Origin: Curvibacter soli | GTDB lineage: Bacteria; Pseudomonadota; Gammaproteobacteria; Burkholderiales; Burkholderiaceae_C | NCBI RefSeq assembly: GCF_029211125.1 | Contig: NZ_JARGEN010000043.1 | Coordinates: 62,001 to 126,000, forward strand | Reading direction: 5' to 3' | DNA: 64,000 nt | Shown here: positions 34,708-43,581 of the stretch, piece after piece | Numbering within the stretch: position 1 is the first letter of the stretch | How the letters are laid out: each line of letters begins with the position of its first letter | Made by a program: the position numbers and the translations under genes | Notes under the pieces: generated by a model | What the model was told of the DNA's origin: nothing | The model's database searches: none | The model's input: the letters and a program-made list of their open reading frames with translations, nothing else

Positions 34708-35172
34708 ATGATGAAAAGAGATTTCTCGCGCCGTTTCGGCTTCCTGGTCAACGACGTCGCCAAGCTGTACGGCGAGCAGTTCGACCGCCTGGCGCGCGAA
34801 CGCATGGGTCTGACGCGCGCGCAGTTGCGGCTGCTGGGCGCGCTGTCCAGGCACGACGGGCCGCAGCCGCTGTCGCAGGCCGAACTGGCGCAGCGCCTGG
34901 ACCTGAGCGCGATGGCGGTGGCGACGCTGTGCGACCGCATGGAGGCTGCGGGCTGGCTCCGCCGCGAGCCGTCGCCGCACGACCGGCGCGCGAAATGGGT
35001 GCGCGCGCAGCCGCCCGCCGAGGACGCGATCGACGAGGCGCTGGCGCTGGGCGACGCGGTGCAGGCGCGCGCCCTGGCGTGCCTGAGCGCGGCGGAGCGC
35101 AGCCAGCTCACCGCGCTGCTGGGCAAGGCGCGCCAGGGCCTGCTTGCGTGGCGCGCGGAGATCGCGCGGTGA
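34708..35172 (+). CDS. MarR-family transcriptional regulator
   Basis: A 154-residue winged-helix regulator. MKRDFSRRFGFLVNDVAKLY leads the dimerisation helices. AELAQRLDLSAMAVATLCDR is the recognition region near residue 70, and WLRREPSPHDRRAKWVRA the wing near residue 88. Two adjacent ATGs (34708 and 34711) are possible. The stop overlaps the GTG start of a DHA2 efflux pump (GTGA at 35169-35172), the classical emrR-emrB type arrangement. It probably represses both genes through the dyad just upstream and responds to an exported aromatic or drug. Confidence 0.9.
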   Translation: MMKRDFSRRFGFLVNDVAKLYGEQFDRLARERMGLTRAQLRLLGALSRHDGPQPLSQAELAQRLDLSAMAVATLCDRMEAAGWLRREPSPHDRRAKWVRAQPPAEDAIDEALALGDAVQARALACLSAAERSQLTALLGKARQGLLAWRAEIAR

Positions 35173-36719
35173 ACGCCCCCGCCGTCGAGGCGGCGCCGCA
35201 GCAGGCCGCGCCGCACCGCGGCATGATCACCGTGTCGGTGATGCTCGCCACCATCATCCAGGCGCTGGACACCACCATCGCCAACGTGGCGCTGCCGCAC
35301 ATGCAGGGCAGCCTGCAGGCGTCGCAGGACCAGATCACCTGGGTGCTGACCTCCTACATCGTGGCTGCGGCCATCATGCTGCCGCTCACCGGCTGGCTCT
35401 GCGGCCAGTGGGGGCGCCGCCGGGTCTTCATCGTCTCGGTGCTGGGCTTCACGGCCACCTCGGCGCTGTGCGGGCTGGCCACTTCGCTGGTGGGCATCGT
35501 GGGCGCGCGGCTGCTGCAAGGGCTGTTCGGCGCCGCGCTGGTGCCGCTGTCGCAGGCCGTGCTGCTCGACGTGAACCCGCGCGAGAAGGTCGGCCAGGCC
35601 ATGGCCATCTGGGGCGCGGGCATCATGGTCGGGCCCATCCTCGGGCCGCTCTTGGGTGGCTGGCTCACCGACAACCTCAACTGGCGCTGGGTGTTCTTCA
35701 TCAACCTGCCCGTGGGACTGCTGGCGTTCTGGGGCATCGCGCGCTACCTGCCCGAGAGCCGCCCGCAGAAGGAGCGGCTCGACATTTTCGGTTTCGTCAC
35801 GCTGAGCCTGGCCATCGGCATGCTGCAGATGTTCCTCGACCGGGGCGAGCAGCTCGACTGGTTCGATTCATGGGAGATCCGCCTGGAGGCCGCCGCCGCG
35901 CTCGTCTCCTTCGCGTTCTTCGTCGCCCACACGGCCACCGTGCAGGGCGTGTCGTTCTTCGACCGCGCGCTGCTCAAGGACCGCAACTTCGTCACCGGCC
36001 TGCTGTTTGCCTTCATCGTGGGCATGATCCTGTTCGCCACCATGGCGCTGCTGCCCACCTTCCTGCAGAGCCTCATGGGCTACCCGGTGGTCTACACGGG
36101 GCTGGTCACGGCGCCGCGCGGCGTGGGCACCATGATCGCGATGATCGCCGTGGGCCGCATCGTGCAGACCGTGGACGTGCGCGTCATCATGGCGCTGGGC
36201 TTCAGCCTCACGAGCTTCTCGCTGTGGCAGATGACGCGCCTCACGCTGCAGGTCGACAGCTCGCTGATCGTGTTCTCGGGCTTCCTGCAGGGGCTGGGCA
36301 TCGGCTTCACCTTCGTGCCGCTCTCGACCGCGGCGTTCGCCACGCTGGCGCCCGCGCTGCGGCACAAGGGCACGCCGGTGTTCAGCCTGCTGCGCAACAT
36401 CGGCAGCAGCGTCGGCATCTCCGTCGTGCAGGCGCTGCTCACGCGCGGCACCAATGCAGCGCACGCCAACCTCGCGGCGCTCGTGGGGCCGGACAACCGG
36501 GGGCTCGCGCTGCTGCCGCCGCAGTTCTCGCTCGACAACGGCGCGGCGGCGCTGGCGCTGCTCAACGCAGAGGTGGACCGCCAGGCAGCCATGATCGGCT
36601 ACCTGGGCGACTTCCACATCATGATGCTCATCACGCTGCTGTCCATCCCGCTGCTGCTGCTGATCCGCAGGCCGCGCGCGGTGGTGGCCTCTTCCGAGCC
36701 CGCCGAAGTGCCGCACTGA
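35169..36719 (+). CDS. DHA2-family (EmrB-type) major facilitator efflux pump
   Basis: A 516-residue inner-membrane transporter with about 14 hydrophobic helices. Family signatures are [20 protein letters not shown] near residue 32, [40 protein letters not shown] near residue 158 and [20 protein letters not shown] at 35169 is used because it overlaps the MarR stop; MITVSVMLA 18 codons later is an alternative. No membrane-fusion (EmrA) or outer-membrane gene is adjacent, so it may act as a single-component drug/proton antiporter. Confidence 0.9.
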   Translation: MNAPAVEAAPQQAAPHRGMITVSVMLATIIQALDTTIANVALPHMQGSLQASQDQITWVLTSYIVAAAIMLPLTGWLCGQWGRRRVFIVSVLGFTATSALCGLATSLVGIVGARLLQGLFGAALVPLSQAVLLDVNPREKVGQAMAIWGAGIMVGPILGPLLGGWLTDNLNWRWVFFINLPVGLLAFWGIARYLPESRPQKERLDIFGFVTLSLAIGMLQMFLDRGEQLDWFDSWEIRLEAAAALVSFAFFVAHTATVQGVSFFDRALLKDRNFVTGLLFAFIVGMILFATMALLPTFLQSLMGYPVVYTGLVTAPRGVGTMIAMIAVGRIVQTVDVRVIMALGFSLTSFSLWQMTRLTLQVDSSLIVFSGFLQGLGIGFTFVPLSTAAFATLAPALRHKGTPVFSLLRNIGSSVGISVVQALLTRGTNAAHANLAALVGPDNRGLALLPPQFSLDNGAAALALLNAEVDRQAAMIGYLGDFHIMMLITLLSIPLLLLIRRPRAVVASSEPAEVPH

Positions 36720-36843
36720 GCGCGGCGCAGTGTTGTGGGCCGGCGTGGAGGCGAGCACGCGCGGGCCGCAGGCGCGCGGCGCGCGGCATCGGACAATGCG
36801 GTGCCGGCACGCCACGTCGCCGTTTCTTCTTGCAGGAAGCCCC

Positions 36844-37272
36844 ATGCCACTGACCCCATTCCACCTTGCAGTCCCCGTCTGCGACCTCGACGCTGCACGG
36901 CGCTTCTACGGCGAGGTCTTCGGCTGCGCCGAAGGCCGCAGCAGCCCGCACTGGGTCGATTTCGACTTCTTCGGCCACCAGCTCGTCATCCACTACCAGG
37001 CGCAGAGCGCGCTCCAGCAGGCCGCGCAGGCGTTCAGCCCCGTGGACGGCCACGACGTGCCGGTGCCGCACTTCGGCGTGGTGCTGGAATGGGGCCAGTG
37101 GCACGCGCTGGCCGAGCGGCTGCGCGCGCACGGCATCCGCTTCGTGCTGGAGCCCGGCATCCGCTTCGAGGGTCTGGTTGGCGAGCAAGCCACCATGTTC
37201 CTGCTGGACCCGTGCGGCAACGCGCTGGAGTTCAAGTCCTTCAAGGACCTGGGGCAACTGTTCGCCAAGTAG
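36844..37272 (+). CDS. VOC-family protein
   Basis: A 142-residue glyoxalase-fold protein. [20 protein letters not shown] at the start contributes the first metal ligand His, [20 protein letters not shown] follows, and [20 protein letters not shown] supplies the last Glu. The ligand pattern (H, H, E) is close to that of bacterial dioxygenase-like VOC proteins of unknown substrate. ATG at 36844 has AGGAAG upstream (gcaggaagccccatg). Transcribed with, but 124 bp behind, the efflux pump gene. Confidence 0.85.
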   Translation: MPLTPFHLAVPVCDLDAARRFYGEVFGCAEGRSSPHWVDFDFFGHQLVIHYQAQSALQQAAQAFSPVDGHDVPVPHFGVVLEWGQWHALAERLRAHGIRFVLEPGIRFEGLVGEQATMFLLDPCGNALEFKSFKDLGQLFAK

Positions 37273-37280
37273 CCGCCCGA

Positions 37281-37356
37281 TTCCCTGGTAATGGGGAGTA
37301 TCCATCCATTGCGCGCATAAACATTGCGCTGGAGGCAAGCCATATGGGGAGTATAT
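37281..37356 (+). repeat. Repeat with ccctggta / gggagtat ends
   Basis: The block tccctggtaatggggagtat is followed by cattgcgctggaggcaagcc and a second atggggagtat. Related words (actccctggtagtatgg) occur after the hairpin at 16395-16411. It lies between the VOC gene and the adenosyltransferase gene; 37357-37508 holds no other feature. Confidence 0.4.
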
Positions 37357-37508
37357 GTGCGTCAGCGCGCCCTGCGGGCAGGCGCCGAGATCGCAGGCGT
37401 GTTCTCGGTCCGCGCCGCTGCGCCGCTGCGGCCACCGCGCCACGGTGGCGCTGAGCGCCTCGCGGCGCGGTACAATGGCCGCCTGACATCCGCAGGAGAG
37501 CAAGCACC

Positions 37509-38066
37509 ATGGGCAACCGCCTCACGCAGATCGCCACCCGCACCGGCGACGACGGCACCACGGGCCTGGGCGACGGCACGCGCGTGTCCAAGCACAGCGC
37601 GCGCCCGCACGCCATGGGCGACGTGGACGAACTGAACTCCCACATCGGCCTGCTGCTGTGCGAGCCGCTGCCCGAAGAGGTGTGTGCGCTGCTGGTGGAA
37701 GTGCAGCACCAGCTCTTCAACCTCGGCGGCGAGCTGTCGATCCCCGGCCACGAGATGCTCAAGCCCGAGGCACTGGCGCGGCTCGACGAGGCGCTCGCAC
37801 ACCACAACGCGCAACTGCCGCGCCTGGCCGAGTTCATCCTGCCCGCGGGCACGCGCGCCGCGGCCCAGGCCCATGTGTGCCGCACCGTGGCGCGCCGCGC
37901 CGAACGCGCGGTGGTGGCGCTGGGGCAGGCCGAGCCGCTGCGCGATGCGCCGCGCCGCTACCTGAACCGCCTGTCGGACCTGCTGTTCGTGCTGGCGCGC
38001 GTGCTCAACCGCATGGACGGCGGCGACGACGTGTACTGGAAGAGCGAGCGCCTGGCGCGCGGGTAA
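37509..38066 (+). CDS. PduO-type cob(I)alamin adenosyltransferase
   Basis: A 185-residue ATP:corrinoid adenosyltransferase. The N-terminal TRTGDDGTTGLGDGTRVSKH is the ATP-binding loop, DVDELNSHIGLLL and VQHQLFNLGGELSIPG follow, and the C-terminal VCRTVARRAERAVVALG and RYLNRLSDLLFVLARVLNR contain the Arg residues conserved in MMAB/PduO. It makes adenosylcobalamin, the cofactor of methylmalonyl-CoA mutase and ethanolamine lyase. metH, 13 kb away, uses methylcobalamin instead. ATG has CGCAGGAGAG upstream. It is monocistronic. Confidence 0.93.
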   Translation: MGNRLTQIATRTGDDGTTGLGDGTRVSKHSARPHAMGDVDELNSHIGLLLCEPLPEEVCALLVEVQHQLFNLGGELSIPGHEMLKPEALARLDEALAHHNAQLPRLAEFILPAGTRAAAQAHVCRTVARRAERAVVALGQAEPLRDAPRRYLNRLSDLLFVLARVLNRMDGGDDVYWKSERLARG

Positions 38067-38089
38067 ACGACCCACCCCCGCCGCCCTCC

Positions 38090-38222
38090 CACTTCGCGTG
38101 GAGTGCCTCGCCCCTCCAGGGGGCGCCGCCAGCGGCCCGGCAAGGCCGGCTCTGCGGCGTGTCTGCAGGCATGGCCTGCTCCGCGGCCTTCGCTGCTGCC
38201 GGGCTTCATGTGTCGCTGGCGG
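38090..38222 (+). repeat. Family D repeat, copy D2
   Basis: Contains gccagcggcccggcaaggcc followed by ggctctgcggcgtgtctgca, parallel to D3 at 53565. It starts 24 bp after the adenosyltransferase stop. Confidence 0.6.
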
Positions 38223-38269
38223 CGCTCTTCGCACCGGGTGAACCGCGCTCGGCGCGCCATGCGGCGTTT

Positions 38270-38450
38270 CTAGTGCAGTGTTCAACGCCAAGCAGCACAT
38301 GAAACCGCGCCTTTTGCCGCATGGCGGCGTTGCAAATCCTCGCGATAGCGACGTTGCGACGGTTGCGACGGCTATCGCCGTGGTTTGCGCCTTGCCCTGC
38401 GCCACAACGCATCGCTTTTATTGGTGCCGCCAAGCATCGAACACTGCACT
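38270..38450 (+). mobile_element. Family C MITE-like element, long copy C1
   Basis: Left end CTAGTGCAGTGTTCAACGCC, right end GCATCGAACACTGCACT; the ends are imperfect inverted repeats of about 29 bp. The 181-bp copy carries about 90 bp (38321-38410) that C2 lacks, including GCGATAGC ... GCTATCGC, itself a hairpin. No transposase reading frame is convincing. Confidence 0.7.
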
Positions 38451-38461
38451 CGGTTGATTGC

Positions 38462-38520
38462 TCTATTTTTGATAGCTTCCACCGCTGGTGGAATAAGCAC
38501 TGGAGGCCGATTTGGCTTGA
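38462..38520 (+). repeat. Family B repeat, copy B2
   Basis: gatagcttccaccgctggtg followed by gaataagcactggaggccga and tttggcttga, nearly the same as B1. It is directly followed by the first 14 bases of a family A end (CCTGGAAACGGCAG, 38523-38536), so two repeat families abut here. Confidence 0.7.
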
Positions 38521-38586
38521 ACCTGGAAACGGCAGCAAGTCTCGCGCGCTGCGCGGGCTGCGCCAGGTTGGGGACAATGTCACCCC

Positions 38587-39066
38587 ATGAAGATTCAGCA
38601 CAACACCGTCGTCACCCTGCGCTACAAGGTGACGGACAGCGCGGGCAGGCTTGTCGAGGAAGCCCGCGAACCCATGTCTTACCTGCATGGCGGCTACGGC
38701 GGCGCGCTGCCGAAGATCGAGGCAGCGCTCGAAGGCCAGGAACCCGGCTACCAGGCCGCGCTCACGCTCGTGCCCACCGACGGCTTCGGCGAGCGCGACG
38801 CATCACTGCTGCGCACCATCGCCCGGCGCGACTTCCCGCCCGGCGTGAAGGTCGGCGGCCAGTTGCAGGGGCGCCTAGACGACGGGCGCGAGCAATTGTT
38901 CCATGTGGTGAAGATCAAGGGCGAGCAGGTGCTGCTCGACGGCAACCACCCCTGGGCCGGCAAGACGCTGCGGTTCGCGCTGCGCGTGCTGGACGTGCGC
39001 GCCGCGACCGAGGAAGAAATCGTGCACGGCCACGCGCATGGCGCGCACGGCCACCATCATCACTGA
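38587..39066 (+). CDS. slyD: SlyD-type FKBP peptidyl-prolyl isomerase
   Basis: A 159-residue cytoplasmic chaperone/isomerase. The FKBP part (VVTLRYKVTDSAGRLVEEAR, MSYLHGGYGGALPKIEAALE) encloses the insert-in-flap domain (LTLVPTDGFGERDASLLRTI to LLDGNHPWAGKTLRF). The tail GHAHGAHGHHHH is His-rich and should bind Ni or other metals, as in E. coli SlyD. The tail is short compared with that protein. The gene is convergent with and overlaps the LysR gene by 7 bp. Its upstream 520 bp is entirely repeats. Confidence 0.92.
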   Translation: MKIQHNTVVTLRYKVTDSAGRLVEEAREPMSYLHGGYGGALPKIEAALEGQEPGYQAALTLVPTDGFGERDASLLRTIARRDFPPGVKVGGQLQGRLDDGREQLFHVVKIKGEQVLLDGNHPWAGKTLRFALRVLDVRAATEEEIVHGHAHGAHGHHHH

Positions 39067-39962
39067 CTCAGCTCTCGCACCGCGAGCGCCCTGAAACGCT
39101 GCGCCGCGCCGCTCTCGCGGTCGGACCGGCAGGCCAGTGCCATGCCGATGGCGGCGCTGGCCGGCATGTCCGTCACGGCGCGGAAGACGAGCTTGGGGCT
39201 CGTGAAGCGCTGCATGATCTCGGGCACCAGCGCCACGCCCAGGCCGGTCTCGATCAGCGACAGCACGGTCTGCACCTGCGTGGCCTCCTGCGCGATGTGC
39301 GGCATGAAGCCGCGCTCCTGGCAGGCCAGCATGGCCGCGCTGTGCAGGCCGGCGGCGTCGGTGCGCGTGTACATCACGAACGGCTCGTTGGCGAGCTCCT
39401 CCAGCCGCAGCTCCGCCTTGCGCGCCAGCGGGTTGCCGCGCGGCAGCGCGGCGACGAACGATTCGCGCGTGAGTGGCAGCAGGCGGCAGCGCGTGCCCTG
39501 CAGCAGCGGTGTGCGCACGATGCCGACGTCGAGTTCGTCGCCCTCGACCATCTGCACGATGCGCGCGGAGGTGGCCTCGCGCAGCGTCAGCTCCACGCCA
39601 GGGTATTCGCTGCGGAACAGCGGCACGAGCTTCTGCAGCATGCCGAAGGTGCTCGAACCGACGAAGCCCACGTTCAGCGTGCCGCTCGTGCCCGCGGCGG
39701 CGCCGGAGGCCAGCTCGAATAGCTGTTCGTTGTGGAACAGCAGCCGCCGCGCCTCGGGCAGCACGGCGCGGCCGCTGGGCGTGAGCTCCACGCCGGCGGG
39801 CAGGCGCTCGAACAGCTTGACGCCCAGCTCGCCCTCCAGCTTCTGGATGGAGACGGACAGCGGCGGCTGCGCCATGGACAGCCGCTCCGCGGCGCGGCGG
39901 AAGTTCAGCGTTTCGGCCAGCACCACGAAGTGGCGGATGCGGCGCAGGTCCATCGCCGGCAT
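39060..39962 (-). CDS. LysR-family transcriptional regulator
   Basis: A 300-residue regulator. The winged helix-turn-helix (MDLRRIRHFVVLAETLNFRR, AAERLSMAQPPLSVSIQKLE) is followed by an effector domain of the BenM/CatM-like group (LNVGFVGSSTFGMLQKLVPL; SLIETGLGVALVPEIMQRF). The start at 39962 (MPAMDLRRI) or 39953 (MDLRRI) is preferred over 40010, which would overlap the crotonase gene. The gene is 37 bp behind that crotonase on the same strand. It is a candidate regulator for the acyl-CoA operon starting at 41.3 kb, but the target is not shown by the sequence. Confidence 0.9.
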   Translation of the reverse strand: MPAMDLRRIRHFVVLAETLNFRRAAERLSMAQPPLSVSIQKLEGELGVKLFERLPAGVELTPSGRAVLPEARRLLFHNEQLFELASGAAAGTSGTLNVGFVGSSTFGMLQKLVPLFRSEYPGVELTLREATSARIVQMVEGDELDVGIVRTPLLQGTRCRLLPLTRESFVAALPRGNPLARKAELRLEELANEPFVMYTRTDAAGLHSAAMLACQERGFMPHIAQEATQVQTVLSLIETGLGVALVPEIMQRFTSPKLVFRAVTDMPASAAIGMALACRSDRESGAAQRFRALAVRELSQ

Positions 39963-39999
39963 GCGTGGCGGCACGTCGCCAGCGTCGCGCGCGCCGGTT

Positions 40000-40797
40000 T
40001 CAGCCGCCATTGAACTGGGGCGGACGCTTTTCGAGGAAGGCAGCCACGGCTTCCCGGTGGTCGGCGGTCTGGTGCGACAGCGCCTGGAACGTGGCCGAGA
40101 GTTCGAGCAGCGTGTCCAGCCGCGTGTGCAGGGCCTCGCGCAACAGGCGCTTGGTCAGCCGCACGGCATGCGGCGGGTTGACCGCGATGCGTTCGGCCAG
40201 TTCGTAGGCCGCGGGCAGCAGCTCGGCATGCGGCACCACGCGCGAGACGAGGTTCCAGGCCAGCGCGGTCTGCGCGTCGATGGTCTGGCCGGTGAACGAG
40301 AGCTCGGCCGCGCGCGAGAGGCCGATGATGCGCGGCAGCAGCCAGGCGCCGCCGTCACCGGGAATGATGCCGACCTTGACGAAGCTCTCGGCGAACTTCG
40401 CCTGCTCCGAGGCGATGCGGATGTCGCACATGCAGGCCACGTCCAGCCCCGCGCCGATCGCCGGGCCGTTGACGGCGGCGATCACCGGCACTTCGAGGTT
40501 GAACAGCGCCAGCGGCAGGCGCTGGATGCCGGCGCGGTAGTCCTGGCGGATCTGCAGGCCGCTCACGGCGCCCGAGGACTGGTGCTGCATCGCCTTGATG
40601 TCGCCGCCCGACGAGAACGCCGGGCCCGCGCCCGTGATCACCACGGCGCGCACGCTGGCGTCGGCGGCGATGCGGTCAATGGCGGCAAGCAGTTCGGGCA
40701 CTGCCGTGTTGCCGGTCAGGGGGTTGCGCTTTTCGGGCTGGTTCAGGGTCAGCGTGACCACGTGGCCACGCTGTTCGCAGATGAGGAAATCGGCCAT
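40000..40797 (-). CDS. Enoyl-CoA hydratase/isomerase family protein
   Basis: A 265-residue crotonase. Oxyanion-hole segments are AFSSGGDIKAMQHQ near residue 66 and NGPAIGAGLDVACMCDIRIA near residue 112; FAESFVKVGIIPGDGGAWLL carries the acidic catalytic region near residue 140. The Asp/Gly pattern PGDGGAWLL resembles PaaG-like isomerases and short-chain hydratases equally, so the exact reaction is open. ATG at 40797 has AAGGAGAG upstream. It forms a unit with the LysR gene, divergent from the CoA-transferase operon. Confidence 0.88.
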   Translation of the reverse strand: MADFLICEQRGHVVTLTLNQPEKRNPLTGNTAVPELLAAIDRIAADASVRAVVITGAGPAFSSGGDIKAMQHQSSGAVSGLQIRQDYRAGIQRLPLALFNLEVPVIAAVNGPAIGAGLDVACMCDIRIASEQAKFAESFVKVGIIPGDGGAWLLPRIIGLSRAAELSFTGQTIDAQTALAWNLVSRVVPHAELLPAAYELAERIAVNPPHAVRLTKRLLREALHTRLDTLLELSATFQALSHQTADHREAVAAFLEKRPPQFNGG

Positions 40798-40856
40798 GAG
40801 GCTCTCCTTGGGATTGACTATGGGTGAGGGGATGGGTGAGGGGATGGGGCCGAACC

Positions 40857-40949
40857 CTAGTGCAGTGTTCAACGCCAAGCAGCACATAAAACCGCGCCTT
40901 TTGACGCATCGCTTTTATTGGTGCCGCCAAGCATCGAACACTGCACTAG
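40857..40949 (+). mobile_element. Family C MITE-like element, short copy C2
   Basis: A 93-bp element from CTAGTGCAGTGTTCAACGCC to CATCGAACACTGCACTAG. It is identical in its ends to C1 but lacks the central 90 bp. It is bounded on both sides by CTAG. Confidence 0.75.
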
Positions 40950-40971
40950 CGGTATCGTGGGTTGCAAATCA

Positions 40972-40988
40972 ATATCGAAAATCGATAT
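40972..40988. promoter_or_regulatory. A/T-rich palindrome upstream of the acyl-CoA operon
   Basis: ATATCGA-AAA-TCGATAT is a perfect 7-bp inverted repeat, out of character with the GC-rich surroundings. It lies between the divergent crotonase and CoA-transferase genes and could be a regulator site. Confidence 0.4.
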
Positions 40989-41052
40989 CGCCATACACGG
41001 CCAACATTCTATTCTTGGAAGATGGCTTCATTTGGCTTCAATTTCAGAGAAG

Positions 41053-41164
41053 GGGGACAGGGGACAGGGGACAGGGGACAGGGGACAGGGGACAGGGGAC
41101 AGGGGACAGGGGACAGGGGACAGGGGACAGGGGACAGGGAGCAGGGAGCAGGGAGCAGGGAGCA
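41053..41164 (+). repeat. Heptanucleotide minisatellite (GGGGACA)12 then (GGGAGCA)4
   Basis: Twelve uninterrupted GGGGACA units run from 41053 to 41136, followed by four GGGAGCA units to 41164. The array lies in an intergenic region between divergent genes and reads through no convincing gene. Confidence 0.97.
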
Positions 41165-41220
41165 GGGAAGGAACGCCGCCAATCGATACCGAATGAATAT
41201 CAGGCGTTATATTTTTAATA

Positions 41221-41250
41221 TTGGACATTGGTGGTTCCGCTTTTTACACT
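41221..41250 (+). promoter_or_regulatory. Candidate sigma70 promoter of the acyl-CoA operon
   Basis: TTGGAC (41221-41226) and TACACT (41245-41250) are separated by 18 bp, and an A/T-rich tract (gttatatttttaatat) just upstream could act as an UP element. It is 66 bp before the CoA-transferase ATG. Confidence 0.5.
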
Positions 41251-41315
41251 CGTCAATCGTCGCCATGCCGACCGGACGGGTCTGGCATGGAGGGAGACAA
41301 GAAGGAACCTTCGCC

Positions 41316-42539
41316 ATGCAATCCGCGCTGGGGCACATCAAGGTGCTCGATCTCACCCGTGTGCTCGCGGGCCCCTGGTCCACGCAAATCCTCGCGGACA
41401 TGGGTGCAGAGGTCATCAAGATCGAACGCCCGCAGGGGGGCGACGACACGCGCGCCTGGGGGCCTCCGTTCCTCAAGGATGCACAAGGCCGCGAAACCCG
41501 CGATTCCTCGTACTTCCTGAGCGCCAACCGCGGCAAGCAGTCGGTCACCGTCGATCTCGCCACGCCCGAGGGGCAGCAGATCATCCGCGACCTCGCGCGC
41601 GACGCCGACGTGGTGGTGGAGAACTACAAGGTCGGCACGCTGGCGCGCTACGGGCTCGACTACGAGAGCCTGAAGGCCGTCAACCCGCGCATCGTCTACT
41701 GCTCGATCACGGGCTTCGGCCAGAGCGGGCCCTACGCCGCGCTGCCGGGCTACGACTTCGTGTTCCAGGGCATGGGCGGGCTGATGAGCATCACCGGCCA
41801 GCCGCCCGGCACGCCCGGCGACGAGCCGATGAAGGTCGGCATCGCCATCACCGACCTGCTCACGGGCATGTACGCCACCACGGCCATCCTCGCCGCGCTG
41901 GAGCACCGCCATGTGAGCGGGCGCGGGCAGTACATCGACATGTCGCTGCTCGACTCCGTGGTGACGGTCAGCTCCTACCAGGCCATCAACTACTTCCTCT
42001 CGGGCCGCATCCCCCAGCGCATGGGCAATGCGCACTCGAACATGGTGCCCTACCAGGTGTTCCGCTGCAAGGAAGGCGACGTGATCGTGGCCGTCGGCAA
42101 CGACGGCCAGTACCGCGCGCTCTGCAGGGTGCTCGGGCGCGACGACCTCGCCGTCGACCCACGCTATGCCACGCCCGGCGACCGCAACCGCAACCGCGCC
42201 GCGCTGATTCCCGAAATCGCGCAGGAGATGCTCAAGCGCACGATGGCCGAGTGGGTGGATCTGATGGAGGCCGCCAACGTGCCCTGCGGACCCATCAACA
42301 ACATGCAGCAGGTGTTCGAGGACCCGCAGGTGCGCCACCGCGGCATGCAGTTGTCGCTGCCGCATGGCACGGGCGTGCAGGCGCCCGCCGTGGCCAACCC
42401 GATCCGCTTCTCGGACACGCCCATCGAATACGTCCGCGCCGCGCCCACGCTCGGCGAGCACACCGACGCCGTGCTGGCCGCAAAGCTCGGCCTTTCGCCT
42501 GAACGCATCGCTGCGCTGCGCAGCAAGGGCGTGGTCTGA
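41316..42539 (+). CDS. Family III (CaiB/BaiF) CoA transferase
   Basis: A 407-residue CoA transferase. HIKVLDLTRVLAGPWSTQIL opens the fold, ADMGAEVIKIERPQGGDDTR and YFLSANRGKQSVTVDLATPE follow. YDFVFQGMGGLMSITGQPPG is near residue 150, and the catalytic Asp is expected in the VGIAITDLLTGMYATTAILA region near residue 173. It probably activates an organic acid taken up with the help of the Bug receptor encoded next. ATG at 41316 follows GAAGGAACC. First gene of a 10-gene plus-strand cluster (41316-50454). Confidence 0.93.
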   Translation: MQSALGHIKVLDLTRVLAGPWSTQILADMGAEVIKIERPQGGDDTRAWGPPFLKDAQGRETRDSSYFLSANRGKQSVTVDLATPEGQQIIRDLARDADVVVENYKVGTLARYGLDYESLKAVNPRIVYCSITGFGQSGPYAALPGYDFVFQGMGGLMSITGQPPGTPGDEPMKVGIAITDLLTGMYATTAILAALEHRHVSGRGQYIDMSLLDSVVTVSSYQAINYFLSGRIPQRMGNAHSNMVPYQVFRCKEGDVIVAVGNDGQYRALCRVLGRDDLAVDPRYATPGDRNRNRAALIPEIAQEMLKRTMAEWVDLMEAANVPCGPINNMQQVFEDPQVRHRGMQLSLPHGTGVQAPAVANPIRFSDTPIEYVRAAPTLGEHTDAVLAAKLGLSPERIAALRSKGVV

Positions 42540-42595
42540 GCAGGGCCCGCGCGCCGGACGTTTTTCCTTCCCCACCACTACGGAGACAAGCCACC

Positions 42596-43579
42596 ATGCA
42601 ACGTCAGATGTTCCTGCGCAGCATCGCCGCAGCGGCCTTCGCCGCGTTGGCCGCAGCCGCGGCGCCGCACGCGGCCCTCGCGCAGACGCGCGGGCCGATC
42701 AAGTTCGTCGTGCCCTACCCGGCCGGCGGCGCGGCCGACCAGATCACGCGCATCGTCGCGCAGGAGGCCGCCGGCATCCTCGGCACGCCCATCGTCATCG
42801 ACAACCGGGGCGGCGCGGCGGGCATGATCGCGGCCGAAGCGGCGCTGCGCGCCGACGCCGACGGCGCCACGTTCTTCGTCGGCTCCAACGCGCCGATGGT
42901 CATCAACGCCGCCATCTACCCGAAGATGCCGTACGACCCCGAGAAGGACTTCGTGCCCGTCTCGGGCATGGGCAAGTCGCCGCTGCTGCTGGTCACGCGC
43001 AAGGACCTGGGCGCCACCAATCTGGCGGGCCTGATAGAGCTCGGCAAGAAACACCCCAACGGCTTCACCATGGGCTCGGCCAGCAGCGGCAACATCACCC
43101 ATCTGGCTGGCGAATACGCTGCCGGCAAGCTCGGCCTCAAGGTCTCGCACGTGCCCTACAAGGGCAGCGCGCCGGCCATCACCGACATGATGGGCGGCAA
43201 CATCGACATCATGTTCGACGCCTTGCCGTCGAGCATGCAGCAGGCCAAGGCCGGGCGCATCGTGCCGCTGGCGATTCTCGACAGCGCGCGCTTCCCGCAA
43301 CTGCCCGACGTGCCCACACTCGACGAGCTGGGCCACAAGGGCCTGGAGGCAAGCGCCTGGTTCGGCGTGGTGGCGCGCACCGGCACGCCCAAACCCGCCA
43401 TCGAGGTACTCAACAAGGCCATCAACGAGGCCCTCCAGCGCCCCGAGGTGGTGGAAAAGCTGCGCAACATCGGCGCCCAGCCCATGCCCGGCACGCCCGA
43501 GCAGTTCGGCGCTTTCATGGCGCGCGAGCGCAGCATCTGGGTGCCTCTGGCCAAGAAGCTCGGCGTGAAGGCCGATTGA
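42596..43579 (+). CDS. Bug/TctC-family periplasmic solute receptor
   Basis: A 327-residue receptor. A signal peptide (MFLRSIAAAAFAALAAAAAP to ALA near residue 29) precedes the Venus-flytrap fold. FVVPYPAGGAADQITRIVAQ near residue 38 holds the carboxylate-binding loop, and VDNRGGAAGMIAAEA-like and PYDPEKDFVPVS segments are family-wide. Bug proteins bind carboxylates and usually lack genetically linked membrane partners, as here. It lies 56 bp after the CoA transferase and probably binds the acid that the pathway degrades. Confidence 0.92.
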   Translation: MQRQMFLRSIAAAAFAALAAAAAPHAALAQTRGPIKFVVPYPAGGAADQITRIVAQEAAGILGTPIVIDNRGGAAGMIAAEAALRADADGATFFVGSNAPMVINAAIYPKMPYDPEKDFVPVSGMGKSPLLLVTRKDLGATNLAGLIELGKKHPNGFTMGSASSGNITHLAGEYAAGKLGLKVSHVPYKGSAPAITDMMGGNIDIMFDALPSSMQQAKAGRIVPLAILDSARFPQLPDVPTLDELGHKGLEASAWFGVVARTGTPKPAIEVLNKAINEALQRPEVVEKLRNIGAQPMPGTPEQFGAFMARERSIWVPLAKKLGVKAD

Positions 43580-43581
43580 AC

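Noticed and set aside
38206-38688. Possible transposase fragment inside repeat C1
   Set aside because: The translated central part (MRCGAGQGANHGDSRRNRRN) shows no DDE motif or known transposase block.
41053-41164. CRISPR array
   Set aside because: Units are 7 bp and contiguous with no spacers.
41028-41228. Minus-strand frame coding PCPLSPVPCPLSP repeats
   Set aside because: It is only the translation of the heptanucleotide minisatellite; no ribosome site or flanking domain.
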